Below are positions 17,424 to 26,436 of a DNA stretch of 64,000 nucleotides, one piece after another. The stretch's first letter is position 1. The number at the start of each line of letters is the position of its first letter. The notes under the pieces are model-generated. The model did not search any database and was not told the DNA's origin. It was given only the letters and a program-made list of their open reading frames with translations. A program made the translations under genes and the position numbers. Origin of the DNA: Nocardia sienata NBRC 100364 (GTDB lineage Bacteria > Actinomycetota > Actinomycetes > Mycobacteriales > Mycobacteriaceae); NCBI RefSeq assembly GCF_001613205.1, contig NZ_BDBX01000046.1, forward strand, positions 1 to 64,000, read 5' to 3'.

Positions 17424-19099
17424 AGACCGCCGGGAACAGCGGGCGCGGAAACTGCCCTGGGCGTGCCGCGCAACCGCAGTGGGTCGACGGTGCGCAGGGA
17501 GAGTGCGGCGACCACGGAGGCGAAGGTCGCGGCCGCGACATGCCAGAAGTTGTACAGGCCGATCGAGCCGTCGGGCTGGAACACCAGCATGAGCCAGGTG
17601 CAGATACCGACCAGGGTCATGAGTGTGGTGGTGGACAGCGCGAAACCGGCGGCCAGCGCCAGTGGCCACGAGTAGTACCAGGGCAGCGCCGCCGGTGAGA
17701 GGATCACGATGGCGACGAAGGCGATGAGGATGCCCAGAACGGCGTCGCGTTCGCTGAGCTTGAACCGCCACCAGGTCCACACCAGCAGGACCACCAGCGC
17801 CAGCATGCACAGCATGCGGGTCACCTCGAGGGTCGAGTCCAGACCGAACGGGGTGACCCAGGTGACGGCGTGCGCCATGACGGTGGGCAGCGACAACCAG
17901 TTGATGATCTTGCGCGACCCCGACAGCGCGGTGAGCCAGCCGATCCCGACGCCGGCGATCGCCGACGCCGCCACGAACACCGCCGCGAACACCGCGAGAC
18001 CGAGCCCCGCGATCTTGGCGAACATCTTCCAGTGATGGGCCAGGAACTCCCGGCTGCTGGTGGCCAGGGCGGCGCGCTGGCCGTCCTCGGCGCGGCGTTC
18101 GCGTTCGTGCAGCATCCAGATCCACACCAGGAACGGCAGAGCCACGCCCGCGGTCGCCTTGATCGCGACCCCGATCGCCACCACCACGATGCCGGCCACA
18201 TGATGGCGTTCCAGCACCAGCGCGATCCCGGCACACATCAGGCCGACCATGAGCATCTCGTTGTGCACGCCGCCGATGAGGTGGATGAGCACCAGCGGGT
18301 TGAGCACCGCCAGCCACAGTGCGACGGGCGGCCGGCCGCCCAGGTGCTTGGTCAGGTAGGGCACGGCCCACATCATCAGCACCAGACCGGGCAGCATCAC
18401 GAACCGCAGGGCGATCGTGCCGCCGACCACGCTGTCTCCGGTGACCGCGGTGATCGCGCGGCCCAGCAGCAGGAACGCCGGACCGTAGGGCGCGGTGGTG
18501 GTGGTCCAGACGGTGCTCACATTGTCGAGCAGGATTCCCGGATTGGCGACCGGGCCGACCTGGTACGGGTCGAAACCGTCGCGCAGCAACGCGCCCTGGG
18601 CCAGATAGGAGTAGGCGTCGCGGCTGAACATGGGTACCGCGAACATCAGTGGCGCGATCCAGATACCGACGATCGCGCGCAGTTCGTTGAGCCGCACCTC
18701 ACCGGAATGGCCCCCGAACCCCAGCGTGATCCGGCCCAGCCGGACCCAGGCCGCCACCATCATCAGCACGCCGGCCCAGACGCAGATCATCGACAGCGCG
18801 TAGCCGTGACCGAACCGCAACCAGGACAGATGGACTGCCTCGAGCAGGGGATCACGTTTGCGGACGCCGCCGGCGCCGAATCCGCCGAAGGTGATCATCA
18901 GGGCGCCGGCGAAACCGAGCAGTGCCGCGTGGCCCTCCGGGCTGCGCAGGAAGTCACCGCAGATACGCAGCCATCCCCGGAATCCGGGTGCCGGCCCGGT
19001 GCCCGTGGTCGTGTGGGCGGGCAGCGGCCCGGCGTGTGCCGCGCCGGTGTCGGCGACCTGAACTGTGCTGGTGGTGGTGTGCATATGGGGGGCTGGCAT
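17420..19099 (-). CDS. mptA: Polyprenol-phosphate-mannose alpha-1,6-mannosyltransferase MptA
   Basis: A 559-residue GT-C membrane glycosyltransferase resembling Rv2174 (MptA), which elongates the alpha-1,6-mannan backbone of lipomannan and lipoarabinomannan on the outer face of the membrane. About 13 hydrophobic segments are visible. The first large extracellular loop carries the GT-C acidic motif in FSRDAYSYLAQG, followed by the conserved DGFDPYQVGP and WTTTTAPYGPAFLLLGR. The ATG at 19099 has AGGGGGGAA about 9 nt upstream. It sits between crtI (59 bp upstream) and crtB (4-bp overlap), an unusual setting discussed under findings. Confidence 0.9.
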   Translation of the reverse strand: MPAPHMHTTTSTVQVADTGAAHAGPLPAHTTTGTGPAPGFRGWLRICGDFLRSPEGHAALLGFAGALMITFGGFGAGGVRKRDPLLEAVHLSWLRFGHGYALSMICVWAGVLMMVAAWVRLGRITLGFGGHSGEVRLNELRAIVGIWIAPLMFAVPMFSRDAYSYLAQGALLRDGFDPYQVGPVANPGILLDNVSTVWTTTTAPYGPAFLLLGRAITAVTGDSVVGGTIALRFVMLPGLVLMMWAVPYLTKHLGGRPPVALWLAVLNPLVLIHLIGGVHNEMLMVGLMCAGIALVLERHHVAGIVVVAIGVAIKATAGVALPFLVWIWMLHERERRAEDGQRAALATSSREFLAHHWKMFAKIAGLGLAVFAAVFVAASAIAGVGIGWLTALSGSRKIINWLSLPTVMAHAVTWVTPFGLDSTLEVTRMLCMLALVVLLVWTWWRFKLSERDAVLGILIAFVAIVILSPAALPWYYSWPLALAAGFALSTTTLMTLVGICTWLMLVFQPDGSIGLYNFWHVAAATFASVVAALSLRTVDPLRLRGTPRAVSAPAVPGGL

Positions 19100-19158
19100 C
19101 TGGTGTCGTTCCCCCCTGGATGGTCGGCGGTCGCAACCGCGGGCGAATAGGTCGGCGC

Positions 19159-20760
19159 TCAGTTTACGGCTTCGGTCACCGAAGGCGGCCGGACGGTGGC
19201 AGGGCCGCGCGTCCGGCCCCCGCGATTCTCGCCCACAACGCGCTGTGCCGCGAGTTTTCCCGACAGCAGTGCGGTGGGCACACCGACACCGGGCGTCGTA
19301 CCGCACCCGGCCAGGACCACGTTCTCCTTGCCGGGCGCGAGGTTCGGGGTGCGGAAGGGGCCGGTCTGGCGGAACAGATGCGCGGCCGAGAACGGGGTTC
19401 CGGCGAGCATGCCCTGATCACGCCAGGTCGCGGGCGTGTCGAGCCGATCGACAGTGAAGTGTTCGGTGATCCCGTGATATCCGCGCCGCTCCAGCACCGC
19501 GAGCAGTTCGCGCAGGTAGGACGGGCCCAGCCGAGGCCAGTCCAGCGGCGCGGAATCGAGGTTGGGGCAGGGGGCGAGCAGCGAGAACGGTTCGTACCGG
19601 GTCGAACCCCGGGTGATGTACAGCCCGGGATCGCTCAGGGCGGGCCGGGTGAGCAGCAGTGACGGATCGCTCATGAGCCGGCCGCCGCGGCGCGGTGTGA
19701 TCTCGGCGAAGGTCCGGGCCCAGGCGGCGCCGAAGTCGATGGTGTGATGAGCCTGTACGGGCCAGCTTTCGGCGATATCGGTGGGCACGGTGCCGTGCGC
19801 GACGACCGCGGACGGGGAGGCCTGTAGTCCGCGGCGGGGCCGGGCACCGAAACGATCCAGCGACCCGAGATCGGCGGTGAGGACCACTGCGTCGCAGGAC
19901 AGGACCCGGCCGTCGGCCAGCAGGACCCGTCGGGCCCGAGCCGGGCCGCGGCCGCGGCGGTAGTCGAGTCCGGTGACCTCGGTCCCGAGTTCGAGCCGGC
20001 CGCCGGCCGCGGTGAACGCGCCGGCCAGCGTTTCGGCGACCGCGCGCATGCCGCCGTCGGGGAAGTAGACGCCGAGGGCGGTGTCCATATAGGGGATCGC
20101 GCCGTACACACCGAGTGCCTGTCCGGGCGCCATTCCCGCGTACAGCGCCTGAAAGGTGAACAGCCGGGTGAGGCGCGGATCGCGCAACGTGCGGGCGACC
20201 CGAGTGCCCAACCGGCCGAAGCCACCGAGCCGGACCAGCCGGAACAGAGCCGCCCGCTTCTGCGGGTAGCGCACCATATCCAATGGAGAATCGAAGTTCG
20301 TCGCCAGGAATTCGTCGTACTCGGCCCGGAAAACACGACCCAGCCACTCCCGTAACCGCCGATACCGCACGGCTTCCTCCGGTCCGCACACGCGCGTCAC
20401 CTCGGCGCTCATCCGCTCCGGTTCGGAGAAGACCCGCAGGTCGGACCCGTCCGCGAAACGGGCGTGGTAGGCCGGGCTCAGCGGACGGATCCGCAGCGGC
20501 GGCACCGCACGCGAGGCGTCGGTACCCACCGCGGCCAGTGCGTCGTCGACGAGTCCGGGGAGGGTGAGCACGGTGGCCCCGGAATCGATCTCGTAGTCGG
20601 CGAACCGGTATCGCCCTACCCGGCCGCCGACATGGTCGGCACGTTCCACCAGGGTCACCGCACATCCGGCCCCGGTCAGATACAGCGCGGCCGACAATCC
20701 GGACAGCCCCGCACCGACCACGACCACCTGCTCCACCGGACCCGGTACCGACTTCACCAC
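19159..20760 (-). CDS. crtI: Phytoene desaturase
   Basis: A 533-residue CrtI-type FAD-dependent desaturase that turns phytoene into lycopene or a further desaturated product. The N-terminal dinucleotide fold is VVVVGAGLSGLSAALYLTGAG followed by HVGGRVG. The C-terminal signature is VVLAGCGTTPGVGVPTALLSGKLAA. A membrane-association role is typical of the family. The GTG start has AAAGGGG about 5 nt upstream; a second GTG codon follows directly. It is 58 bp downstream of idsA2 and 59 bp upstream of mptA. The exact number of desaturation steps cannot be read from sequence. Confidence 0.93.
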   Translation of the reverse strand: MVKSVPGPVEQVVVVGAGLSGLSAALYLTGAGCAVTLVERADHVGGRVGRYRFADYEIDSGATVLTLPGLVDDALAAVGTDASRAVPPLRIRPLSPAYHARFADGSDLRVFSEPERMSAEVTRVCGPEEAVRYRRLREWLGRVFRAEYDEFLATNFDSPLDMVRYPQKRAALFRLVRLGGFGRLGTRVARTLRDPRLTRLFTFQALYAGMAPGQALGVYGAIPYMDTALGVYFPDGGMRAVAETLAGAFTAAGGRLELGTEVTGLDYRRGRGPARARRVLLADGRVLSCDAVVLTADLGSLDRFGARPRRGLQASPSAVVAHGTVPTDIAESWPVQAHHTIDFGAAWARTFAEITPRRGGRLMSDPSLLLTRPALSDPGLYITRGSTRYEPFSLLAPCPNLDSAPLDWPRLGPSYLRELLAVLERRGYHGITEHFTVDRLDTPATWRDQGMLAGTPFSAAHLFRQTGPFRTPNLAPGKENVVLAGCGTTPGVGVPTALLSGKLAAQRVVGENRGGRTRGPATVRPPSVTEAVN

Positions 20761-20818
20761 CGACCCCTTTGCTCGTACCGGCGCACCGCCGTAGCGGTGT
20801 TTCCTCTCGCGCCGCCGG

Positions 20819-21943
20819 TCACGCCGCGCGCCGGGTGGCCGCCAGGGCCATCTCGCGGAGCCGGGTCTTGGCTTCCGGGGTGGCGGAACTGGCGTCGATC
20901 GCGCCCAAACCCTGTTCGGTCAGGGCGCTGATCCTGGCCTCGACCGCGTCGACCGCACCGAGTTCGATGAGTAGTGCGCGCAATTCGCCGACCTGCGCGT
21001 CCGACAGGTCGGTACCGATCGCGGCGCGCAGGGTATCGCCGGCGGCCGGGTCGGTCTCCGCGGCGCGCTGCAGCGCCTCGGCGACGAGGACAGTGCGTTT
21101 ACCTTCGCGTAGATCGTCACCGGATGGTTTACCGGTCACGGCGGGATCACCGAAAACGCCCAGCAGGTCGTCGCGGAGTTGGAAAGCGATCCCGATATCG
21201 GTCCCATATGTGCGATAGGCCGCGATGAGCCCGGGGTCGGCGCCGGCGAGCGCCCCACCGAGATGCAGCGGGCGTTCCACGGTGTAGGCCGCGGTCTTGT
21301 ACCGGTTGATCCGCAGGGCCGCGGCCACCGATTCGTCACCGCTGGCCTCGCCGTGGACGTCGAGCAACTGGCCGCCCAGGACCTCGGTGCGCATCCGCGC
21401 CCACACCGGAGCGAAGCGCGCCAGCGCCGCCGTATCCAGGCCGGCGTCGTGCACCATATCGTCGGCCCAGGCCAGCGCCAGATCGCCGAGCAGAACGGCC
21501 ACCGATTCGCCGTAGTGGGCGGAATCCCCGGCCCAGCCCGCCCGCCGATGCCGCTGTTCGAAGTCCACGTGCACGGTCGGGAAGCGCCGCCGGGTGCGGG
21601 AGCAGTCGATGATGTCGTCGTGGATGAGCGCGCAGGCCTGGACGAGTTCCAGGGCCGAACAGGCCCGGAGCACGGCTGCCGCCTCGGCGCTCGCGGGATC
21701 GCCGCCGGCGCCCAGCCAGCCCATCCAGGCGAAACCCGGCCGGGTGCGCTTGCCGCCGCGCAGGGTGAACGATTCGAGGGCCTCGACACTGTCGGCGAAT
21801 ACCGGGCCCAGCTCGGCGACCGGGTCGCGGCGGGTGGTGAAGAATTCGGTCAGCGCTTGCTCCACGGCCGTGGCGAACGCCGCCGTCCCGGGAACGGCCG
21901 TGGTGGGGTCCGACCGGGTCGGGATACCGGTTCCGGCTGACAG
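20819..21943 (-). CDS. idsA2: Geranylgeranyl diphosphate synthase (IdsA2/CrtE)
   Basis: A 374-residue trans-isoprenyl diphosphate synthase supplying GGPP for phytoene. Landmarks: GGKRTRPGFAW, first Asp-rich motif DDIID (about residues 109-113), GDLALAWADDM, KTAAYTVERPL and second Asp-rich motif LRDDLLGVFGD. The start is uncertain. No ATG, GTG or TTG lies near the conserved beginning. A CTG at 21943 has GGGAGG 5 nt upstream, and that start leaves a 189-bp divergent promoter region before metF. The frame runs open to a GTG at 22096, but that extension is low-complexity and would leave only 36 bp to metF. In M. tuberculosis idsA2 also neighbours mptA. Confidence 0.9.
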   Translation of the reverse strand: MSAGTGIPTRSDPTTAVPGTAAFATAVEQALTEFFTTRRDPVAELGPVFADSVEALESFTLRGGKRTRPGFAWMGWLGAGGDPASAEAAAVLRACSALELVQACALIHDDIIDCSRTRRRFPTVHVDFEQRHRRAGWAGDSAHYGESVAVLLGDLALAWADDMVHDAGLDTAALARFAPVWARMRTEVLGGQLLDVHGEASGDESVAAALRINRYKTAAYTVERPLHLGGALAGADPGLIAAYRTYGTDIGIAFQLRDDLLGVFGDPAVTGKPSGDDLREGKRTVLVAEALQRAAETDPAAGDTLRAAIGTDLSDAQVGELRALLIELGAVDAVEARISALTEQGLGAIDASSATPEAKTRLREMALAATRRAA

Positions 21944-22132
21944 GGTGACCTCCCAGATCGTCGATTGGTGTGGGCAAGCGGCCACCGGAGCCGGTGACCG
22001 CGAGAGCCACCCACGTGCGCCCGCCGCGGCGGCAGGACCTGCTCGCAGAATACGCGCGCGTCCACGATGCGGATCGGGTGGCGCGGTGGGAGACAATCCG
22101 GGGACGGTAGCGGGCGGCTCTAGACTGAGCCG

Positions 22133-23134
22133 GTGACTTTCGACAACGCGCGGGGACTCCCGACCCCTGGCCGGCCGGCCCCCACGTCACCGGACGTCTC
22201 CGCGACGCCATCGGTCGTGCAGAGCCTGCGCCGGCACGCCGACGGCGCGGTGCCGTTCTCCGTGGAATTCTCCCCGCCCCGCGACGAGGCGGGCGAGCAG
22301 CGGTTGTGGCGTGCGGTGCGCACGTTCGAGCGGATGCATCCGGCGTTCGTCTCGATGACCTACGGCGCCGGTGGGAGCACTCGGGATCGGACGGTGCGCG
22401 TCACCGGGGAGCTCGCTCTGCAGACCACCCTGTTACCGGTCGGCCATCTGACGGCGGTCGGGCACAGCGTCGCCGAATTGCGATCGATCGTCGGGGCCTA
22501 CGCCGATTCCGGGATCAGCAATATTCTGGTGCTGCGCGGTGATCCACCGGGCGACCCGCTGGGCGAATGGCATAAACACCCCGAGGGGGTGGAGTACGCC
22601 GAGGAACTGGTGCGCATCGTGCGCGACCTGGGTGATTTCCATGTGGGGGTCGCGTCGTTCCCACAGGGGCATCACCGTTCGCTCGATCTCGACCACGACA
22701 CCGCCCACCTGGCCGCGAAACTGCGTGCGGGCGCCGAGTATTCGATCACCCAGATGTTCTTCGACGTCGACGACTATCTACGGCTGCGCGACCGGGTCGC
22801 CGCCCTGGATCCGGCGGAGGGTGCCAAACCGATCATTCCGGAGCTGATGCCGATCACCTCGTTGCGCACTGTCGAGCGCGCCGAGCAGCTGTGCGGCCGG
22901 CCGTTGCCGGAACGGGTGATCGAGCGGTTGCGCCGGGCCGCCGGTTCGGGGCCGGAGGAAGATCGCGCCGCGGTCCGGGCCGCGGGTATCGAGATCGCCA
23001 CCGAGATGGGGGAGCGGCTGATCGCCGAGGGCGCGCCGTGCCTGCACTTCATCACCCTGAACTTCGCCAAGGCCACCAGTGAGGTGCTGGCGAATCTGGG
23101 TTACGGAGTAACCGCCGCGCCGATCAGCGCCTGA
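22133..23134 (+). CDS. metF: 5,10-methylenetetrahydrofolate reductase
   Basis: A 333-residue MTHFR-family TIM barrel (Rv2172c-like), expected to reduce methylene-THF to methyl-THF for methionine synthesis. Landmarks: FSVEFSPPRDEAGEQRLW, FVSMTYGAGGSTRDRT, ILVLRGDPPGD and QMFFDVDDYLRLRDRV, which carry the catalytic Glu and flavin-contact residues of the family. The start GTG follows TAGACT (22121-22126) by 6 nt with no Shine-Dalgarno, consistent with a leaderless mRNA. It is the only plus-strand gene between the two minus-strand carotenoid runs, a position conserved with the M. tuberculosis gene order. Confidence 0.93.
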   Translation: MTFDNARGLPTPGRPAPTSPDVSATPSVVQSLRRHADGAVPFSVEFSPPRDEAGEQRLWRAVRTFERMHPAFVSMTYGAGGSTRDRTVRVTGELALQTTLLPVGHLTAVGHSVAELRSIVGAYADSGISNILVLRGDPPGDPLGEWHKHPEGVEYAEELVRIVRDLGDFHVGVASFPQGHHRSLDLDHDTAHLAAKLRAGAEYSITQMFFDVDDYLRLRDRVAALDPAEGAKPIIPELMPITSLRTVERAEQLCGRPLPERVIERLRRAAGSGPEEDRAAVRAAGIEIATEMGERLIAEGAPCLHFITLNFAKATSEVLANLGYGVTAAPISA

Positions 23135-23161
23135 CCGGTGCCGGACGGCCGGAGCTCGAGC

Positions 23162-23521
23162 TCAGTCGGCCGAGGCGTAGACGTGGACGGCGATCCGGTC
23201 CTGCCGGCGGATCACTTCGAGCGCGCGGTCGTCGTGGCGCAGGATGAGCCCGGGAGCACCGTCGACCGGGTCGAGGATCTCGATACCCGCGATCCGTTCA
23301 CCGGCGTGGTCCAGGCGATCGCCGGGCTTGGCCGCGATGAACACCCGGCCGTCGATGACCCACCAGGTGCCGGGCAGGCCCGGCAGCAACTCCGGCGATT
23401 CACTGAGCTGATGGCGGGCGACCGGTTCGCTGGTGCTGTGCGGGCTGCGCAGGCGGACCGAGCATCGCTCGAGCCATTGCGTCCACGTGGTATCGACGCT
23501 GGTGTGGCCGACGATGGTCAT
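23162..23521 (-). CDS. Small protein of unknown function
   Basis: A 119-residue protein I do not recognise. The start is well supported: ATG with GGAGG 9-10 nt upstream. It has no signal peptide or membrane helix. The middle (TWWVIDGRVFIAAKPGDRL) and end (LILRHDDRALEVIRRQDRIAVHVYAS) look like a small beta-rich domain, loosely reminiscent of the first part of DUF1684 proteins, but I would not assign it. It lies 101 bp after the glycosyltransferase gene and converges with metF. Confidence 0.6.
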   Translation of the reverse strand: MTIVGHTSVDTTWTQWLERCSVRLRSPHSTSEPVARHQLSESPELLPGLPGTWWVIDGRVFIAAKPGDRLDHAGERIAGIEILDPVDGAPGLILRHDDRALEVIRRQDRIAVHVYASAD

Positions 23522-23622
23522 GGTGGCGCCTCCTCGAAACCCGGGCCGTGCGGCCCTGCCCGCCGGTCGTGCCGGGCGGATTCATCATCGGACCGGGCGC
23601 CCGCTGGGCACAAGACCAAGAA

Positions 23623-24804
23623 TCACCGAGAATCCAGCTCTTGGCCGGGTGCCAGAGGGCGCCCCCGCCAGGTCAGCGCGTTGTTGTGGCGAGCGCGCTG
23701 TGAGTGTTGCCACAGCAGCAGGTAGGCGGCGACCGAGGCGGGGTGAGCGAGGGCGTCGACGAGATCGCCGCGGTCGGGCCCCCGGCCCGATTCCAGGGCG
23801 CGGGCCAGCAGCCGACCGGTGACCGCGGCGGTGTACCCGAGCAGGCCGATCCGCCGCAGCCGGCCGCGGCCCAGTACGGCCGCCAGCGGGGGTAGCCAGT
23901 ACGCCCACGCCGCGGCGGCGCCCACCGCCACCCCGCCGACGACCGAACCGCCGTAGGCCGACCAGAGCCAGCGTTCGTAGCCGGTCACCAGTTCGTGCGC
24001 ATTCCGGTACATGCGGGTACGCGCCAGTTCACCGGCGGCCACTACCGCGGTCCGGTCGCCGGCGGCGCGCAGGGCCCGGGCGATGTCGAGATCCTCGGTG
24101 ACACTGCCGGCGACCGCCGCGTGACCGCCGATCGCGCGGTAGCGCGCCGCGTCGAAGACCAGGAACTGACCACAGGACACGACGGTCGAACCACGGGTAC
24201 CGCGATCGGCCCAGGCGACCGGCAGAGTCGACGCCCACGACCAGCACAGCAGGGGTTGCACCAGGCGTTCGGCCACGGTCTCGGCGCGCTGTCGCGGCCA
24301 AGGCGCCAGCAACGCGACGCCGCGCTCCCGCAGACATGTCACCGCCGCGGCGATCGCGGTGGGTGCGAGCCGGACATCGGCGTCGAGGAAAACGAGCACC
24401 CCGCTTTCGCCACCGATCCGCCGGGCGTGGTCGTCGAGGGCGGCGCAGGCGGCGGCCTTTCCGGTCCAGCCCGGCGGCGGGCCGGTCGTGGCGCGCAGCA
24501 GCTCGCAGCGCGGGTCGCCGTCCATCGCCCGCAGCGCGTGCTCGGCGGTGCCGTCGCCGGAGGCGTCGTCGAGGACCAGGACGCGCAACCGCGCCACCCC
24601 GGTCTGGGCGCGCAGATCGGCGATCAGACCGGGGAGCAGGTCGGCTTCGTCACGGGCGGGCACGCAGACTGTGACGTTCTCGGTGACCTGGACAGGCGCG
24701 GGGGACAGCCGCGGTACGGTGCGCCGGTTCCAGGCGGTGAGCGCGGCGCCGACGACGGCGATACCGGTCCCGGCCGTCACCGCGCGCCGGCCCCACGGGT
24801 TCAC
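23623..24804 (-). CDS. Family 2 glycosyltransferase, candidate carotenoid glycosyltransferase
   Basis: A 393-residue GT2 enzyme. An N-terminal membrane segment (AVTAGTGIAVVGAALTAW) precedes the catalytic domain: VCVPARDEADLLPGLI, LDDASGDGTAEHAL, LVFLDADVRLAP (DxD metal site) and SVTEDLDIARALRAAGDRTA (catalytic ED). Two or more C-terminal hydrophobic helices follow. The layout is that of CruG/CrtQ-type carotenoid glycosyltransferases. Since cruF and crtO are in the same run, it is the likely enzyme that glycosylates the tertiary carotenoid hydroxyl (inference). The GTG start overlaps the lppM stop by 4 bp. A hopanoid or other lipid acceptor is an alternative. Confidence 0.75.
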   Translation of the reverse strand: MNPWGRRAVTAGTGIAVVGAALTAWNRRTVPRLSPAPVQVTENVTVCVPARDEADLLPGLIADLRAQTGVARLRVLVLDDASGDGTAEHALRAMDGDPRCELLRATTGPPPGWTGKAAACAALDDHARRIGGESGVLVFLDADVRLAPTAIAAAVTCLRERGVALLAPWPRQRAETVAERLVQPLLCWSWASTLPVAWADRGTRGSTVVSCGQFLVFDAARYRAIGGHAAVAGSVTEDLDIARALRAAGDRTAVVAAGELARTRMYRNAHELVTGYERWLWSAYGGSVVGGVAVGAAAAWAYWLPPLAAVLGRGRLRRIGLLGYTAAVTGRLLARALESGRGPDRGDLVDALAHPASVAAYLLLWQHSQRARHNNALTWRGRPLAPGQELDSR

Positions 24805-25580
24805 GCGTTGGATTTGACCTCGTCCCACCAGCGTCGCAACGAGAAACCCGCCGGTGCGCCCGGACGGGGCGGATTGCGGTCCATATATGCGAGGGCGATG
24901 ATCACGGCCGCGACCGCGAGGGTGATACCGCCGACGATCCCGGCCCAGCCCGCGAATGACCGCGTGTTCGGATCGGCGTAACCGACCTCGGCGCGGACGT
25001 TGCTGACCTCTCCCGCCGGGAGTTTCCAGGAGACCACCGAGTCGCCCTCACGGTTGCCGTTGGTCTTGGCGACCCGGGCCGGGAACGCCACACTCAGCTG
25101 CACATCGGACCCGTGCGGGGCCAAGGTCTCCAGGTCCACCCGGCCGTTGAGGCTGACCAGGTCGCCGTTGCGCTGGAACTTCAGGTCGAACAGGCCCTGC
25201 GCCTGCTCCGAGAGCTGCGCGAGTTGTTCCACCTCGCCGAAGTTGAGATCGTCGAAGTACACCTCGCTGCCGATGTACCCGTCCTGGTTGTACGGTTCGA
25301 TCCGCACCTTGGCCGCCAAGGTTTCGGGGGCGGTGAGCTGCGGACCCTTGTCCTCACTGTTCTCCGGGACGACCGCGGCCACGATCCGGCCCGAGACCCG
25401 GTCGTTGGACGACAGGCCCATCGAGGCCTGGACGCGCAGGCAGCCTGCCAGCGCCGGGGTGAGCAGGGCGGCCAGTACGAGGGCGGCGGCTATCCGCGCC
25501 CGCAGGCGGCGGCGCGAGCGCGGAGCGGGGACCGGGGAGCCGGGTTTCGCGGTAACGGGACTCGGAGGCACGGATGACAT
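24801..25580 (-). CDS. lppM: Lipoprotein LppM
   Basis: A 259-residue lipoprotein like Rv2171. The signal region ends in the lipobox LAGC (Cys about residue 47). A soluble domain follows (RVQASMGLSSNDRVSGRIVAAVVPENSED ... LFDLKFQRNGDLVSLNGRVDLETL), then one C-terminal membrane helix (WAGIVGGITLAVAAVIIALAYMD) and a short basic tail. LppM in M. tuberculosis affects cell-envelope lipids and phagosome maturation; the lipoglycan-gene context fits. It is embedded between cruF (16 bp upstream) and the glycosyltransferase (4-bp overlap). Confidence 0.9.
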   Translation of the reverse strand: MSSVPPSPVTAKPGSPVPAPRSRRRLRARIAAALVLAALLTPALAGCLRVQASMGLSSNDRVSGRIVAAVVPENSEDKGPQLTAPETLAAKVRIEPYNQDGYIGSEVYFDDLNFGEVEQLAQLSEQAQGLFDLKFQRNGDLVSLNGRVDLETLAPHGSDVQLSVAFPARVAKTNGNREGDSVVSWKLPAGEVSNVRAEVGYADPNTRSFAGWAGIVGGITLAVAAVIIALAYMDRNPPRPGAPAGFSLRRWWDEVKSNA

Positions 25581-25596
25581 GGTGCCAGGCCCGAAC

Positions 25597-26436
25597 TCAC
25601 CGACGCCATGCGACGGGCCCGACGGCCCGGCGATCGTGTGCGGCCCCGTATCCGGTGGCCTCGCGCGTCAGCCGGACCAGCAGCGGAACCCCCAGCACAC
25701 CGAGGACCACGCTCCCGTAGGCGGCCGAATAAGGAAGTCCGAGGAACACCGCGTGCGCCAGTGCGGAGCCGAGCCAGGTCCACAGGAACATCAGGATCGG
25801 GACCCCGGGCCGCGCGGCTGCGCGAGCGGTCCGCTCCCATACGGTGAGCGCCGTGGCCATCACCGCCGCCACCGCCAGCCAGCCGAGATAGTTGGTGTAC
25901 GGGATGGCCGCCAGGCCGGGCAGCCCCGCATCGATGTTCTGCCAATTCCACTGCCCGTCGGCCACCATCTGGGGATCCAGGAACAGGTCCCAGCCCACCG
26001 CGCCCACCGCGGTCGCGCCGATCCGCGCCGCCGGTCGCGGGCACAGCAGGCCCGCGACCACCCAGATCGGATACAGTCCGCCGGTCCATGCGAGCGGGAC
26101 CACGAGCGGAACATCGAACAGTTGTGGTCCGATCCGTCCGTCCGCGTAGTCGTAGGCCCCGAACGGTAGCCCGGTCGCTGTGCCCACCGCCTCGGCCACC
26201 AGGCCGATACCGGACACGATCACCAGGAACCCGGCCGCGTAGCGGGGCCCGCGCGTCACCGCCGCGTGTAGCAGGGCGGTACCGGCTGTCAGCAGCACAA
26301 CGGCCACCGTCACCGCGTCACGGGCCGCGCCGATGGTCAGCGGGTAGGCGATCTGGGTGCCGACCAGCACGGCGAGCAGACCCGTGGGAAGTACGTCCCG
26401 CAGGGCCGCCGCCGGACTCGCTAGCGGCGTATCCAT
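25597..26436 (-). CDS. cruF: Carotenoid 1',2'-hydratase, CruF family (DUF422)
   Basis: A 279-residue polytopic protein with about seven membrane segments. Family landmarks: TGLPFGAYDYADGRIGPQLFDVPLVVPLAW, GAVGWDLFLDPQMV, GQWNWQN and IPYTNYLGW. CruF enzymes add water across the psi-end of acyclic or monocyclic carotenoids to give a tertiary hydroxyl. The ATG at 26436 lies inside the end of crtO, overlapping it by 16 bp; longer in-frame starts up to 26592 would overlap crtO far more and have no family support. The gene is between crtO and lppM on the same strand. Confidence 0.88.
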   Translation of the reverse strand: MDTPLASPAAALRDVLPTGLLAVLVGTQIAYPLTIGAARDAVTVAVVLLTAGTALLHAAVTRGPRYAAGFLVIVSGIGLVAEAVGTATGLPFGAYDYADGRIGPQLFDVPLVVPLAWTGGLYPIWVVAGLLCPRPAARIGATAVGAVGWDLFLDPQMVADGQWNWQNIDAGLPGLAAIPYTNYLGWLAVAAVMATALTVWERTARAAARPGVPILMFLWTWLGSALAHAVFLGLPYSAAYGSVVLGVLGVPLLVRLTREATGYGAAHDRRAVGPVAWRR

